A program made the position numbers and the translations under genes. 64,000 nt of DNA from Micromonospora rubida (GTDB taxonomy: Bacteria; Actinomycetota; Actinomycetes; Mycobacteriales; Micromonosporaceae), in assembly GCF_009908295.1 (NCBI RefSeq), contig NZ_JAAALO010000004.1, positions 941,854 to 1,005,853 on the forward strand, given 5' to 3'. Below the pieces are notes generated by a model that had not been told where the DNA came from, did no database searches, and saw only the letters and a program-made list of their open reading frames with translations. This document shows, one piece after another, positions 10,385-18,417 of the stretch (within the stretch, counting starts at the first letter, position 1; every line of letters starts with the position of its first letter).

Positions 10385-11047
10385 ATGGGTCAGGTGCTGC
10401 TCCTGCTGGTCGTCGCGCTCACCGTCGCGGCGGTGGTCTTCGGGGTGACGGTGCTGGTCACCGGCCGCGATCCCGGCCTGGTGCCGGTCGAGCCGGACGG
10501 GCGGGCGGTCCCGCTGCCCGCCAGCCGGCCGCTGCGCGAGTCCGACGTGGGCGACGTCCGTTTCGACACGGCGACGCGGGGGTACCGGATGGCCCAGGTC
10601 GATCAGGCGCTGCGCCGGACGGCCTACGACATCGGGTACAAGTCCGAGCTGATCGGCGTGCTGGAGGCGGAGGTCACCGCGTTGCGTGAGGGACGGGCCG
10701 CGGACGCCGACGAGCTGCGCCGCACCCGCGAGCAGGCGGCGGCCGCCGCCGAGACGGCCGACACCACCCCCGCCGGCGACCTGGTGGAGGCCGTGCCGGC
10801 CGCCGCCGACGGGCGGACCCCGGTGTCCGGCGACGCCGACGAGCCGGCAACCGCGGGTGTTGACGCCGACGAGCCGGCAACGGTGTCCGTCGACGAGCCG
10901 GCAACGGTGGGCCCGGTCGACGAGCCGGCAACGGTGCCCGCGCGGGCCGCCGCCGACGACGCCCCGAAGCAGGCCCCGGCCGGGGCCGGCGAGTCGGCGG
11001 ACCCGGCAGGTGGGCGGGGGCCGACGGTCTGGTCGGAGCCGGCGTGA
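10385..11047 (+). CDS. DivIVA-domain membrane protein with DEPAT repeats (Rv1209-like)
   Basis: 220 residues. One N-terminal membrane helix (about 3-25) precedes a short DivIVA-like segment (about 53-100): DVGDVRFDTATRGYRMAQVD followed by a predicted coiled coil (LIGVLEAEVTALREGR). The C-terminal half is acidic, Ala/Pro-rich and contains four copies of DEPAT. DivIVA-like proteins recognise curved membranes or act in polar wall growth in actinobacteria. It overlaps the next gene by 4 nt (GTGA). The position next to folP and tag matches Rv1209. Confidence 0.75.
   Translation: MGQVLLLLVVALTVAAVVFGVTVLVTGRDPGLVPVEPDGRAVPLPASRPLRESDVGDVRFDTATRGYRMAQVDQALRRTAYDIGYKSELIGVLEAEVTALREGRAADADELRRTREQAAAAAETADTTPAGDLVEAVPAAADGRTPVSGDADEPATAGVDADEPATVSVDEPATVGPVDEPATVPARAAADDAPKQAPAGAGESADPAGGRGPTVWSEPA
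10838..10932. repeat. Four copies of a 14-bp coding repeat (DEPAT)
   Basis: The unit GACGAGCCGGCAAC occurs at 10838, 10868, 10892 and 10919, always in the same frame, giving Asp-Glu-Pro-Ala-Thr. The identical nucleotide sequence, including the rare third-position A, points to recent slippage or duplication and possible length variation between strains. Confidence 0.85.
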
Positions 11048-11541
11048 CCGGCGGGGCCGACGGCGAGGGCCTGGGCGAGGTGGCCCAGCCCGGCGCGGGG
11101 GAGGTCACCGCGACGGTCATCGTCAACGCCCCGGCCGAGCGGGTGTTCGCCGCCCTCGTCGCGTGGGAGCGGCAGTCCGACTGGATCCCGTTCACCAAGG
11201 TCAAGGTGGTCGAGGGCGACGGTGGCGAGGGCAGCCTCGTGGAGGCGGTCACCGCGCTGGGGCCGGCGGTCCTGCGGGACGAGATGCGGGTGGTGCGGGT
11301 CGACGCGCCCTACGAGGTCGGCGTGGTGCACTGCGGCCGGCTGCTGCGCGGTCCCGGGGTGCTGCGCTGCACCCAGATCGAGGGCGGCCGGACGCAGGTG
11401 GTCTGGCACGAGTGGTTCCACCTCCCAGGCGGCACCGCCGGCCGGGTGGCCTGGCCGGTGCTCTGGCCCGGCTCCAAGGTCAGCCTCACCCAGGCGTTGA
11501 AGAGGTTCGGCCGGCTGGTCGAGCAGGGCCGCCTGCCCTGA
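11044..11541 (+). CDS. SRPBCC-family (polyketide cyclase/Bet v1-like) protein
   Basis: 165 residues. The start of the fold is clear: VTATVIVNAPAERVFAALVA followed by WERQSDWIPF and, later, the strand pair RVDAPYEVGVVHCGRLLRGP. These proteins form a hydrophobic ligand pocket; the ligand is unknown. It starts within the stop of the DivIVA-like gene (GTGA), so both are co-translated. No catalytic motif can be read. Confidence 0.75.
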   Translation: MTGGADGEGLGEVAQPGAGEVTATVIVNAPAERVFAALVAWERQSDWIPFTKVKVVEGDGGEGSLVEAVTALGPAVLRDEMRVVRVDAPYEVGVVHCGRLLRGPGVLRCTQIEGGRTQVVWHEWFHLPGGTAGRVAWPVLWPGSKVSLTQALKRFGRLVEQGRLP

Positions 11542-11655
11542 CGGCCGGCCCGGGCGCCCGCCAGGTCGGTGACAACGCGGTTTCCCGGTGCTCGGACACC
11601 CCCGTTGCGGCGGCGCGGCGGCAGGCTGTCGGCTTACCGGTCTAGCGTGTACGCC

Positions 11656-12237
11656 GTGACTGACCTGGTGATCGGCGCGGACGGCCTGCCCCGTTGCGCG
11701 TGGGGGGCAAGCACCCCGGACTACGCCGCCTACCACGACGGGGAGTGGGGCCGGCCGCTGCGCGGCGACGACGCGCTCTACGAGCGGATGACCCTGGAGG
11801 CTTTCCAGTCGGGGCTGTCCTGGCTCACCATCCTCCGCAAGCGCCCCGCCTTCCGGCTGGCCTTCGACGAGTTCCGCATCGAGGCGGTGGCGGGCTACGG
11901 GGAGGCTGACGTGACCCGGCTGCTGGCAGACGCCGGCATCGTCCGGAACCGGGCCAAGATCGAGGCGGCGATCGCCAACGCCCGGGCCGCCCTGGACCTG
12001 CCCGACGGGCTCTCCGCCCTGCTCTGGTCGCTCGCGCCGCCGCCCCGGGCCGCCCGGCTGGAGACGTTCACCGAGGTGCCGGCGCTGACCCCGGAATCCA
12101 CCGCGATGGCCAAGGCGCTCAAGAAGCGCGGGTTCCGGTTCGTCGGCCCCACCACGTCCTACGCGTTGATGCAGGCCACCGGGATGGTGGACGACCACCT
12201 GGCCGGCTGCCACGTCAGCGGGTCGGGGCCGGCGTGA
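11656..12237 (+). CDS. tag: DNA-3-methyladenine glycosylase I
   Basis: 193 residues from the GTG at 11656; an open frame runs 29 codons further up but the family begins here (GLPRCAWG). TagA removes 3-methyladenine from alkylated DNA. The structural zinc site is visible: Cys in RCAW, His in YHDGEWG, and the C-terminal HLAGCHV pair. The helix MTLEAFQSGLSWLTILRKR is the family signature. Ends 13 nt before the next gene; lies in the conserved folP2-DivIVA-tag neighbourhood. Confidence 0.93.
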   Translation: MTDLVIGADGLPRCAWGASTPDYAAYHDGEWGRPLRGDDALYERMTLEAFQSGLSWLTILRKRPAFRLAFDEFRIEAVAGYGEADVTRLLADAGIVRNRAKIEAAIANARAALDLPDGLSALLWSLAPPPRAARLETFTEVPALTPESTAMAKALKKRGFRFVGPTTSYALMQATGMVDDHLAGCHVSGSGPA

Positions 12238-12250
12238 TGGGATTGTCCCC

Positions 12251-12925
12251 ATGACCGACACCGATCGCCGCGTGAGCGGCACGATCCATGTCCGGGGTGC
12301 GGGCGGGCCGGATGACGGCGCCTGGGCTGTGCTCCTCCCACCGGGCCGGTACGACGCCGAGCGGCTCGTCCACCACGACACGCTGGAGCTGACCGGGCTC
12401 GACGCCGCCGGTGCGGCCTACCCGACGGGTGTGGCCGCCGCCGAGCCGGCCGCGCCCCGTCCCGGCGATCCGGTGGCGGTGTTGATCGAGGGGCCGCTGC
12501 GGCTGGTGGCGCTGGGCCGGGTCGCCCGGCCCACGGCCGAGCGCCGGGAGGACCCGGACGACCCCCAGTCCGATCCCGCCTCCGGCTCGCTCGTGGTCGC
12601 GTACACCCGAAGGGCCTTCGACGAGCCGGTGGAGGCCGAGGGGCTGACCCTCGACGGGCCGGTCACCGTGCTGCCCGCCGGTGTCTACCGGGAGCTGGCC
12701 GAGCGGCTCGGGCCACCGCTGGCGCGTCGTCCGTGGCTGGTCAGCCTCGACCTCCCGATCGAGGCGGAGACCCCGGCCGAGGCGGTCCGGGTGTTCTGGT
12801 CGTACGTGCGCGACCTGGGCCCGCAGGAGCTGCCCGCGTTCGTCTCGCCGTCCGGGGACGAGCTGGCCATGCAGGCGTTCGTGCTCGGCGCCGAGGCCAA
12901 CCAGGACCCGGAGGAGGACGACTAG
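12251..12925 (+). CDS. Conserved hypothetical protein
   Basis: 224 residues, no signal peptide or membrane helix and a strongly acidic C-terminus (ending EEDD). The sequence is rich in beta-type stretches and prolines and I do not recognise a domain. It follows tag by 13 nt and is probably co-transcribed. Codon use is the same as in the neighbours, so it appears to be a genuine gene, likely restricted to close relatives. Confidence 0.65.
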   Translation: MTDTDRRVSGTIHVRGAGGPDDGAWAVLLPPGRYDAERLVHHDTLELTGLDAAGAAYPTGVAAAEPAAPRPGDPVAVLIEGPLRLVALGRVARPTAERREDPDDPQSDPASGSLVVAYTRRAFDEPVEAEGLTLDGPVTVLPAGVYRELAERLGPPLARRPWLVSLDLPIEAETPAEAVRVFWSYVRDLGPQELPAFVSPSGDELAMQAFVLGAEANQDPEEDD

Positions 12926-12993
12926 CCCGGTGCCCGCCGGGTAACGAGGGCTCGTGACGGGCCGGCACCGACGCCCGGCCCCGGGGAGGTGCG

Positions 12994-13746
12994 ATGCGGT
13001 TCCAGGACAAGGTCGCGTTCATCACCGGTGGCGCCTCCGGGCTCGGTGCGGCCGCCGCCCGGCGGTTCGCCGCCGAGGGGGCCAGGGTGGTGATCGCCGA
13101 CATCAACGCCGACGGCGGGCAGCGGGCGGCCGGTGAGCTGCCGGACGCCCTCGCGGTCACCGTCGACACCGGCGAGGCGGCCTCGGTCGAGCAGGCCTTC
13201 GCGGACGCCGTGCAGCGGTACGGCCGGATCGACGTGATCTTCAACAACGCCGGCATCGACGGCAGTCAGCAGCCGCTGCACGAGATGGACGTGGAGAACT
13301 GGGATCGGGTCAGCCGGATCAACGGCGACGGCGTGTTCCACGTCCTCAAGTACGGCATCGAGGCGATGCTGCGCGGCGACGGAGGCGCGATCATCAACAC
13401 CTCCTCGACCACGGGGTTGGCCGCCCAGGAGAACATCTCCCCGTACACCTTCACCAAGGCCGGCATCGTCGGCCTGACCCGCTCGGCCGCCGTCGAATAC
13501 GCGGCGCGCGGCATCCGGATCAACGCGGTCGCCCCGACGGTGGTGATGACCCCGCTGGTGGAGCACTTCATCGCCAACGCGCCGGACCCGGCGCAGATGC
13601 GCCGGCAGATGGAGTCGTTCAACCCGAAGCCGGGCATCCCCACCCCGGACGACGTGGCCGGGGTGGTGCTCTTCCTCGCCTCCGACGACGCCGCCTGGAT
13701 CACCGGCCACACCGTCCCGATCGACGGCGGCTACGTGGCCCGCTGA
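12994..13746 (+). CDS. SDR-family oxidoreductase
   Basis: 250 residues, a complete classical short-chain dehydrogenase. The NAD(P)-binding motif is TGGASGLG (residues ~10-17), then NNAG, and the active site has Ser in INTSSTTG and Tyr-x-x-x-Lys in YTFTK. Asp in VVIADINADGG after beta-2 favours NAD(H). C-terminus ends IDGGYVAR as in 3-alpha/20-beta-HSD-like enzymes. The AGGTG before the ATG is a good ribosome binding site. Convergent with the enoyl-CoA hydratase; substrate unknown. Confidence 0.9.
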   Translation: MRFQDKVAFITGGASGLGAAAARRFAAEGARVVIADINADGGQRAAGELPDALAVTVDTGEAASVEQAFADAVQRYGRIDVIFNNAGIDGSQQPLHEMDVENWDRVSRINGDGVFHVLKYGIEAMLRGDGGAIINTSSTTGLAAQENISPYTFTKAGIVGLTRSAAVEYAARGIRINAVAPTVVMTPLVEHFIANAPDPAQMRRQMESFNPKPGIPTPDDVAGVVLFLASDDAAWITGHTVPIDGGYVAR

Positions 13747-13760
13747 CCGCCGGATCGCGT

Positions 13761-14552
13761 TCAGCGTCCCTCGAAGACCGGTTTCTGCTTGTTCACGAAG
13801 GCCGTGGTGGCGGCCCGGTGGTCGGCGGTGGCGCCGCAGATCGACTGGGCCTGCGCCTCGGCCGACAGGGCATCGGCGAGGGTGCCGGCGTCGGCGACGG
13901 AGAGCTGGCGCTTGATCGCCCCGTACGCGACGGTCGGGCCGGCGGCGAGCCGGGCGGCCAGCTCCTGCGCGGCGGGCAGCACCTGCTCGTCGTCGTCGAC
14001 CAGCCGGGTCAGCAGGCCCAGCCGGTGCGCCTCCTCGGCGGACACCGGCTCGGCGAGCATCAGCAGCTCGACGGCCCTGGCGTGGCCGACTAGCCGGGGC
14101 AGCGTCCAGGAGGCGCCGGTGTCGGCGGCGAGCCCCACCCCGGCGAAGGCCATCAGGAAGCGGGTCTTCGGCCCGCCGATGCGGAAGTCGGCCAGGAGGG
14201 CCAGCGACGCGCCGGCCCCGGCGGCCATTCCCCGGACCGCGGCGACCACCGGCTTGGGCAGGCTGGCCAGCCGGGCCGCGATCGGGTTGTAGTGGGCCCG
14301 GACGGTGGCCAGCGGGTCCGCCCCCGCCGATTCGAGGGTCTGCACGTGCTCGCGCAGGTCCTGGCCGGCGCTGAACGAGCCGCCCGACCCGGCCAGCACC
14401 ACGGCCCGGCAGCTGCGGTCGGACTCCAGCCCGGCCAGGGCGTCCCGCAGCGCCTCCTTGAGCGCCACGTCGAGCGCGTTCATCGCCGCCGGGCGGTTCA
14501 GCGTCAGGGTGACGACGGAGTCGGTGCGGTCGACGAGCAGCGGCTCGGTCAC
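13761..14552 (-). CDS. Enoyl-CoA hydratase/isomerase family protein (PaaG-like)
   Basis: 263 residues, crotonase fold. The CoA-binding oxyanion segments are GSGGSFSAGQDLREH and GMAAGAGASLALLADFRIG; the GLAADTGASWTLPRLVG region matches PaaG/PaaB-type isomerases of the phenylacetyl-CoA pathway, where an Asp replaces the hydratase Glu. Starts 3 nt after the stop of the paaX-like gene, so it is almost certainly in its operon and under its control. Confidence 0.87.
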   Translation of the reverse strand: MTEPLLVDRTDSVVTLTLNRPAAMNALDVALKEALRDALAGLESDRSCRAVVLAGSGGSFSAGQDLREHVQTLESAGADPLATVRAHYNPIAARLASLPKPVVAAVRGMAAGAGASLALLADFRIGGPKTRFLMAFAGVGLAADTGASWTLPRLVGHARAVELLMLAEPVSAEEAHRLGLLTRLVDDDEQVLPAAQELAARLAAGPTVAYGAIKRQLSVADAGTLADALSAEAQAQSICGATADHRAATTAFVNKQKPVFEGR

Positions 14553-14555
14553 GTT

Positions 14556-15374
14556 CTAACGACCCTTCTGTCGGGTGGTGCGGTTCGTGGCGTCGAGGCA
14601 CTGCTCGACGTACCGGTCGGCGGCCGGCCGCAGCCGGGCTGCGTGCCGGTCGAAGAAACTGGCCGCGGCGGTGCCGGGCCAGCGCTCGGGCAGCAGCGCC
14701 GGGGGGAGCTGCGGGTCCCGGAAAAGGAACGTACGCCACGCGTGCACGAGCCGGAACCGCGCCGCGTACGCCTCCTCGTCGTCGCTGCGCGCGGTCACGT
14801 TGGCCAGCAAGGGGCGCTGCTCGGCGACGAACTGCTCGTAGGCCCGCCCGATCTCGCTGAGGTCCCACGCCCGGCGGACCACCTCCACCGCCCCCCGGGT
14901 GCCGGCGGCGTGGGATGCGGTGAACCGCTCGTACCGCACGCCCGCGTCGTCGAGCAGCAGGTCGACGTCCTCCGCCGCCCGGGTGGCCACCCACGTCTGC
15001 TCGTCGAGGGTGCCGTAGCCGAGGAAGCCCAGGTTCGCGGCGAGCCGCTGCCGTTCCCGGCGGGAGGTGGGGGTCGACAGGACGAGTAGATCGAACCGTC
15101 CGTCCCAGCCGACCCGACCGGTCCGGTAGATCCGGGCAGCCGCCTCGTCGAGTCGCCGGGCGGCTTTCGGTGTGATCGAATATCCCGGCCCGGAGACCAG
15201 TCGGAGCGGGTCGAGCCAGCCCTGGCGGACCATCCGGCTCACCGCCGTCCGCACCGCCGGAGGTGCGATCCTGAGCGGCGCGAGCAGCTTGACCAGGGCG
15301 GCGACCGGCGCGCGGCCGCCCCTGGGTCGGAGGTGGTCGCCGTACAGGTCGAAGAGTGCCGACCGTGCCTGCAT
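14556..15374 (-). CDS. PaaX-family transcriptional regulator
   Basis: 272 residues. The N-terminal winged helix (ARSALFDLYGDHLRPRGGR ... VRTAVSRMVRQGWLDP) and the C-terminal PaaX-C domain (HAWRTFLFRDPQLPPALLPE) are both present. PaaX repressors release DNA on binding phenylacetyl-CoA. Here only one enoyl-CoA hydratase follows, with no paaABCDE nearby, so the effector may differ or the target genes may lie elsewhere. Confidence 0.9.
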   Translation of the reverse strand: MQARSALFDLYGDHLRPRGGRAPVAALVKLLAPLRIAPPAVRTAVSRMVRQGWLDPLRLVSGPGYSITPKAARRLDEAAARIYRTGRVGWDGRFDLLVLSTPTSRRERQRLAANLGFLGYGTLDEQTWVATRAAEDVDLLLDDAGVRYERFTASHAAGTRGAVEVVRRAWDLSEIGRAYEQFVAEQRPLLANVTARSDDEEAYAARFRLVHAWRTFLFRDPQLPPALLPERWPGTAAASFFDRHAARLRPAADRYVEQCLDATNRTTRQKGR

Positions 15375-15562
15375 GACCGCACATTGTGACAGGACTTCTC
15401 AGGATATGCTAGATGCTGTTACATCAATGCTGCTTCGGTTTGGGTCCGGCGGTGTTCATCAGGGAAAATCGTCATCGGGCCGCCGTGCAAGTTGCGGCGG
15501 GCGATGGCGAAGAGGCTGTGGGGCAACCCACCGACCCTGGCGTAGGTCTGAGGGGAGACAAC

Positions 15563-15730
15563 ATGGCGGCGATGAAGCCGCGGACGGGCGACGGTCCGCT
15601 GGAAGTCACCAAGGAGGGCCGGGGCATCGTCATGCGGGTCCCACTGGAGGGTGGTGGCCGGCTCGTCGTCGAGATGACTCCCGACGAGGCCAACGCGCTC
15701 GGTGACGCACTGAAGGCAGCCGCCGGCTGA
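15563..15730 (+). CDS. DUF3117 protein (Rv1211-like)
   Basis: 55 residues starting MAAMKPRTGDGPLEVTKEGR, nearly identical along its length to the mycobacterial Rv1211 protein as I remember it. Small, soluble, one central beta-rich segment and a C-terminal helix; function unknown. The AGGGGAG at 15551-15557 fixes the ATG at 15563, although the frame is open further up. It is followed by a hairpin terminator. Confidence 0.92.
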   Translation: MAAMKPRTGDGPLEVTKEGRGIVMRVPLEGGGRLVVEMTPDEANALGDALKAAAG

Positions 15731-15777
15731 CCGAAAGGCGGTCCGGCCGACGGTCGTCGAGCGGACAGTCCATACAA

Positions 15778-15810
15778 CCCTGAGCCACCGGCCCCGCCGG
15801 TGGCTCAGGG
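15778..15810. terminator. Hairpin terminator after DUF3117
   Basis: A perfect 14-bp stem (15778-15791 with 15797-15810) around a 5-nt loop. No long T-run follows, but it lies between DUF3117 and pepA, where termination is expected. Confidence 0.75.
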
Positions 15811-15872
15811 CCTTCATTCTCTGGTACGGGTGCCCGACCCGTTCTCCCGATCGTTCTGGAGGTCGTTGCAGC

Positions 15873-17345
15873 GTGCTGGCCATCCGTCTGGTGAGCGGGC
15901 CCGAGTGGCCCGACTCCCTGGCCCTGCCCATCCGCCCCGCGGCGGCTGCCGAGGGCGGGGACGCCCCGGCCACGCTGCCGGTCGGCCTGCCCGTGCCCGA
16001 CGACGTGCTGGCCGAGGCTGCCGCCCTCGCACCCGCGGCCCGGGCCACCGGGCGGGCCGGCGAGGTGCACGTGCACCTGCGCCCCGGGCGCGTTCCGGGC
16101 CGGCTGCTGCTGGCCGGAATCGGCGCCGGCGACGAGGCCGGATGGCGTGCGGCGGGCGCCGCGTTGGCCCGTACTGCGGGAGGTGAGACGCATCTCACGA
16201 TCGGGATGCCGGGCGACGCCTCGGCCGAGGCGGTGCGTGGCCTCGTCGAGGGGCTCCTGCTGGCGTCCTACCGGTTCCGGCTGACCGAGGCCGGCGAGCG
16301 GCCCGCCCTGGCCGACGTGGCCGTGCTGGTGACCGACCCGTCCCGGTACGCCGACGCGGTGACCGCAGCCGAGGTCACCGCGCGAATGACCCACCTGGCC
16401 CGGGACCTGACGAACACCCCGTCCTCGGTGAAGAACCCGCAGTGGTTCGCCGAGCAGGTCGAGGCGGCGGTGGCCGACGAGCCCGACCTGCACGTGCGCG
16501 TGCGGCAGCCGGATGAGCTGGCCGCCGAGGGCTTCGGCGGCATCCTCGCCGTCGGGGGCGGCTCGGCCAGCGGGCCCCGCTTCGTCGAGCTGGACTGGCG
16601 GCCGGCCGGGGCGCGTACCCATGTGGTCCTGGTCGGCAAGGGAATCACCTTCGACACCGGCGGCATCTCGATCAAGCCGGTGGCGGCGATGAAGTTGATG
16701 CGAAAGGACATGGCCGGGGCCGCCGCGGTGGTCGCCGCCACCCTGGGCGCGGCGGCGCTGCGGCTGCCGGTCCGGGTCACCACCCTGGTGCCGCTGGCCG
16801 AGAACGCGGTCAGCGGGTCGGCGTTCCGCCCCGGCGACGTCGTCACGCACTACGGCGGGGTCACCAGCGAGACCACCAACTCCGACGCCGAGGGCCGGCT
16901 GGTGCTCGCCGACGCGCTGGCGTACGCCGTCGCCGAGCTCAAGCCCGACCTGCTGATCGACCTGGCCACCCTGACCGGCGCGAACGCGGTGGCGCTCGGC
17001 AAGCGGATGGGTGCCCTCTACTCCGACAACGACGAGCTGGCCGCCGACCTGCTGGCGGCGATCGACGCGGCCGGCGAGGCGGCCTGGCGGATGCCGCTGC
17101 CGGCCGACTACGTCGAGCACCTCGGCAGCGAGGTGGCCGACCTGTACAGCGCCCCCAACCAGGGCGCCGGCTCGGTGCTGGCCGCGCTCTACCTGCGCGA
17201 GTTCACCGGGGACCTGCGGGGGCGCTGGCTGCACATCGACATGTCAGCGCCGTCCTGGGCCGACGGCGACGCCGCCGAGTTGTCCCGGGGCGCCACCGGC
17301 TGGGGCGTCCGGGGCCTGCTGCGCTGGCTCGACACCCTTGACTGA
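15873..17345 (+). CDS. pepA: Leucyl aminopeptidase (M17)
   Basis: 490 residues. The N-terminal domain is followed by a catalytic domain with the two-metal site: GKGITFDTGGISIKP (metal-binding Lys/Asp) and NSDAEGRLVLADAL, the family signature. It releases N-terminal amino acids in the cytoplasm; some PepA proteins also bind DNA. GTG start preceded by a GGAGG-like element. Convergent with the O-methyltransferase gene across a hairpin. Confidence 0.95.
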   Translation: MLAIRLVSGPEWPDSLALPIRPAAAAEGGDAPATLPVGLPVPDDVLAEAAALAPAARATGRAGEVHVHLRPGRVPGRLLLAGIGAGDEAGWRAAGAALARTAGGETHLTIGMPGDASAEAVRGLVEGLLLASYRFRLTEAGERPALADVAVLVTDPSRYADAVTAAEVTARMTHLARDLTNTPSSVKNPQWFAEQVEAAVADEPDLHVRVRQPDELAAEGFGGILAVGGGSASGPRFVELDWRPAGARTHVVLVGKGITFDTGGISIKPVAAMKLMRKDMAGAAAVVAATLGAAALRLPVRVTTLVPLAENAVSGSAFRPGDVVTHYGGVTSETTNSDAEGRLVLADALAYAVAELKPDLLIDLATLTGANAVALGKRMGALYSDNDELAADLLAAIDAAGEAAWRMPLPADYVEHLGSEVADLYSAPNQGAGSVLAALYLREFTGDLRGRWLHIDMSAPSWADGDAAELSRGATGWGVRGLLRWLDTLD

Positions 17346-17430
17346 CCGCCCCGCGCCCACCGGCCCGGCGTCCCCGGTCGGCCCGCCCTCGCGCCGATCG
17401 GGTCGGCGTCGCCGCTGAGCGGCGGCGGCA

Positions 17431-17470
17431 CCCGGCCGGGGATGGCGGAGGGCCGCCATCTGGCCGGGTG
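17431..17470. terminator. Bidirectional hairpin between pepA and the O-methyltransferase gene
   Basis: Arms beginning ACCCGGCC (17431) and ending GGCCGGGT (17470) pair with a small bulge, plus inner ATGGCGG/CCGCCAT pairing. It lies between two convergent genes and could serve both. Confidence 0.6.
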
Positions 17471-17514
17471 GCCCGTGACTCAGCGGCCGGCGGGGTGGAG
17501 CGGGCGGTGGCCGC

Positions 17515-18123
17515 TCAGCACTTGACTGCGGCGAGCAGGCCGTACCCGACGGGGAGCAGCGCAGGCGTCCAGTGCTCGGACTCCCGGATCGCCTTGATCG
17601 TCTCCCGGGTGGTCACCGTCTCCACGTCCCGGGCGGCCGGGTCGCCGATCCGGCCGCCGGCCAGGGTGCCGTGCAGCGCGAGCACCCCGCCGGGGCGCAG
17701 CAGCCGCAGCGCCGCATCCACGCAGGAGCTGAAGCTGGTGGCCTCGGTGTCGACGAAGACCAGGTCGTACGCGCCGTCGGCGAGCCGGGGGAGGACGTCC
17801 AGCGCCCGGCCGGTGATGATCCGGGTACGCCCGGCGGCGAAGCCCGCCTCGGCGAAGATCCGGCGGGCGATCCGCTGGTGCTCCACCTCCACGTCGATCG
17901 TGGTGAGGACGCCGTCCGCGCGCATGCCGCGCAGCAGCCACACCCCGCTGACCCCGGTGCCGGTGCCGATCTCCACCACCGCCCGGGCACTGCCGGCGGC
18001 GGCGAGCAGCCGCAGTGCCGCCCCCGCACCCGGGGTCACCGCGTCGAGGCCCACCTCGTGGGCGAGGCTGCGGGCGGTCCGTAGCACGAGGTCCTCGGTG
18101 ACGTACGACTCGGCGAACTGCAA
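17515..18123 (-). CDS. O-methyltransferase family 3 (Rv1220c-like)
   Basis: 202 residues. The SAM-binding motif I reads VVEIGTGTGVSGVWLL and motif II ends in DVEVEHQRIA; VFVDTEATSF follows where the family normally has the metal-binding DADK, so the catalytic metal site looks altered (Asp-Thr-Glu). It belongs to the catechol/caffeoyl-CoA OMT fold. In mycobacteria the same gene lies divergent from sigE; here its divergent neighbour is directly the HtrA-type protease. Confidence 0.85.
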   Translation of the reverse strand: MQFAESYVTEDLVLRTARSLAHEVGLDAVTPGAGAALRLLAAAGSARAVVEIGTGTGVSGVWLLRGMRADGVLTTIDVEVEHQRIARRIFAEAGFAAGRTRIITGRALDVLPRLADGAYDLVFVDTEATSFSSCVDAALRLLRPGGVLALHGTLAGGRIGDPAARDVETVTTRETIKAIRESEHWTPALLPVGYGLLAAVKC

Positions 18124-18417
18124 CGTCTGGCTCGTCGAGCTGCCGGAACTGGCGGCCGTGGCGATAGGACACCTCCGTCAGGGGCGGGTTGGCGCTATGA
18201 GCCTAGAGGCGGGGCCGGACGGATGCAGCCGCGAGTCCGGTCTCGGACGATCACGTGGGCGCGCCCGGACGGGGGCTGCCGGCCGACGATCACGGACGGC
18301 AACCGCTGACTGCACTCACGGCATTCGTGTAATCCTGGATGCGGTATCCCCCGTTGTCGGGACCGGCCTCCCGCGCCGGTCCGAAGCGGGGGAGCCGGGG
18401 ACGACTGGGAGGCCTAC

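Noticed and set aside
13761..15374. Phenylacetate degradation operon
   Set aside because: Only a PaaX-type regulator and one enoyl-CoA hydratase are present; no paaABCDE.
12922..15384. 820-codon minus-strand open frame covering SDR and enoyl-CoA hydratase genes
   Set aside because: High-GC shadow; the genes in other frames have clear domains.
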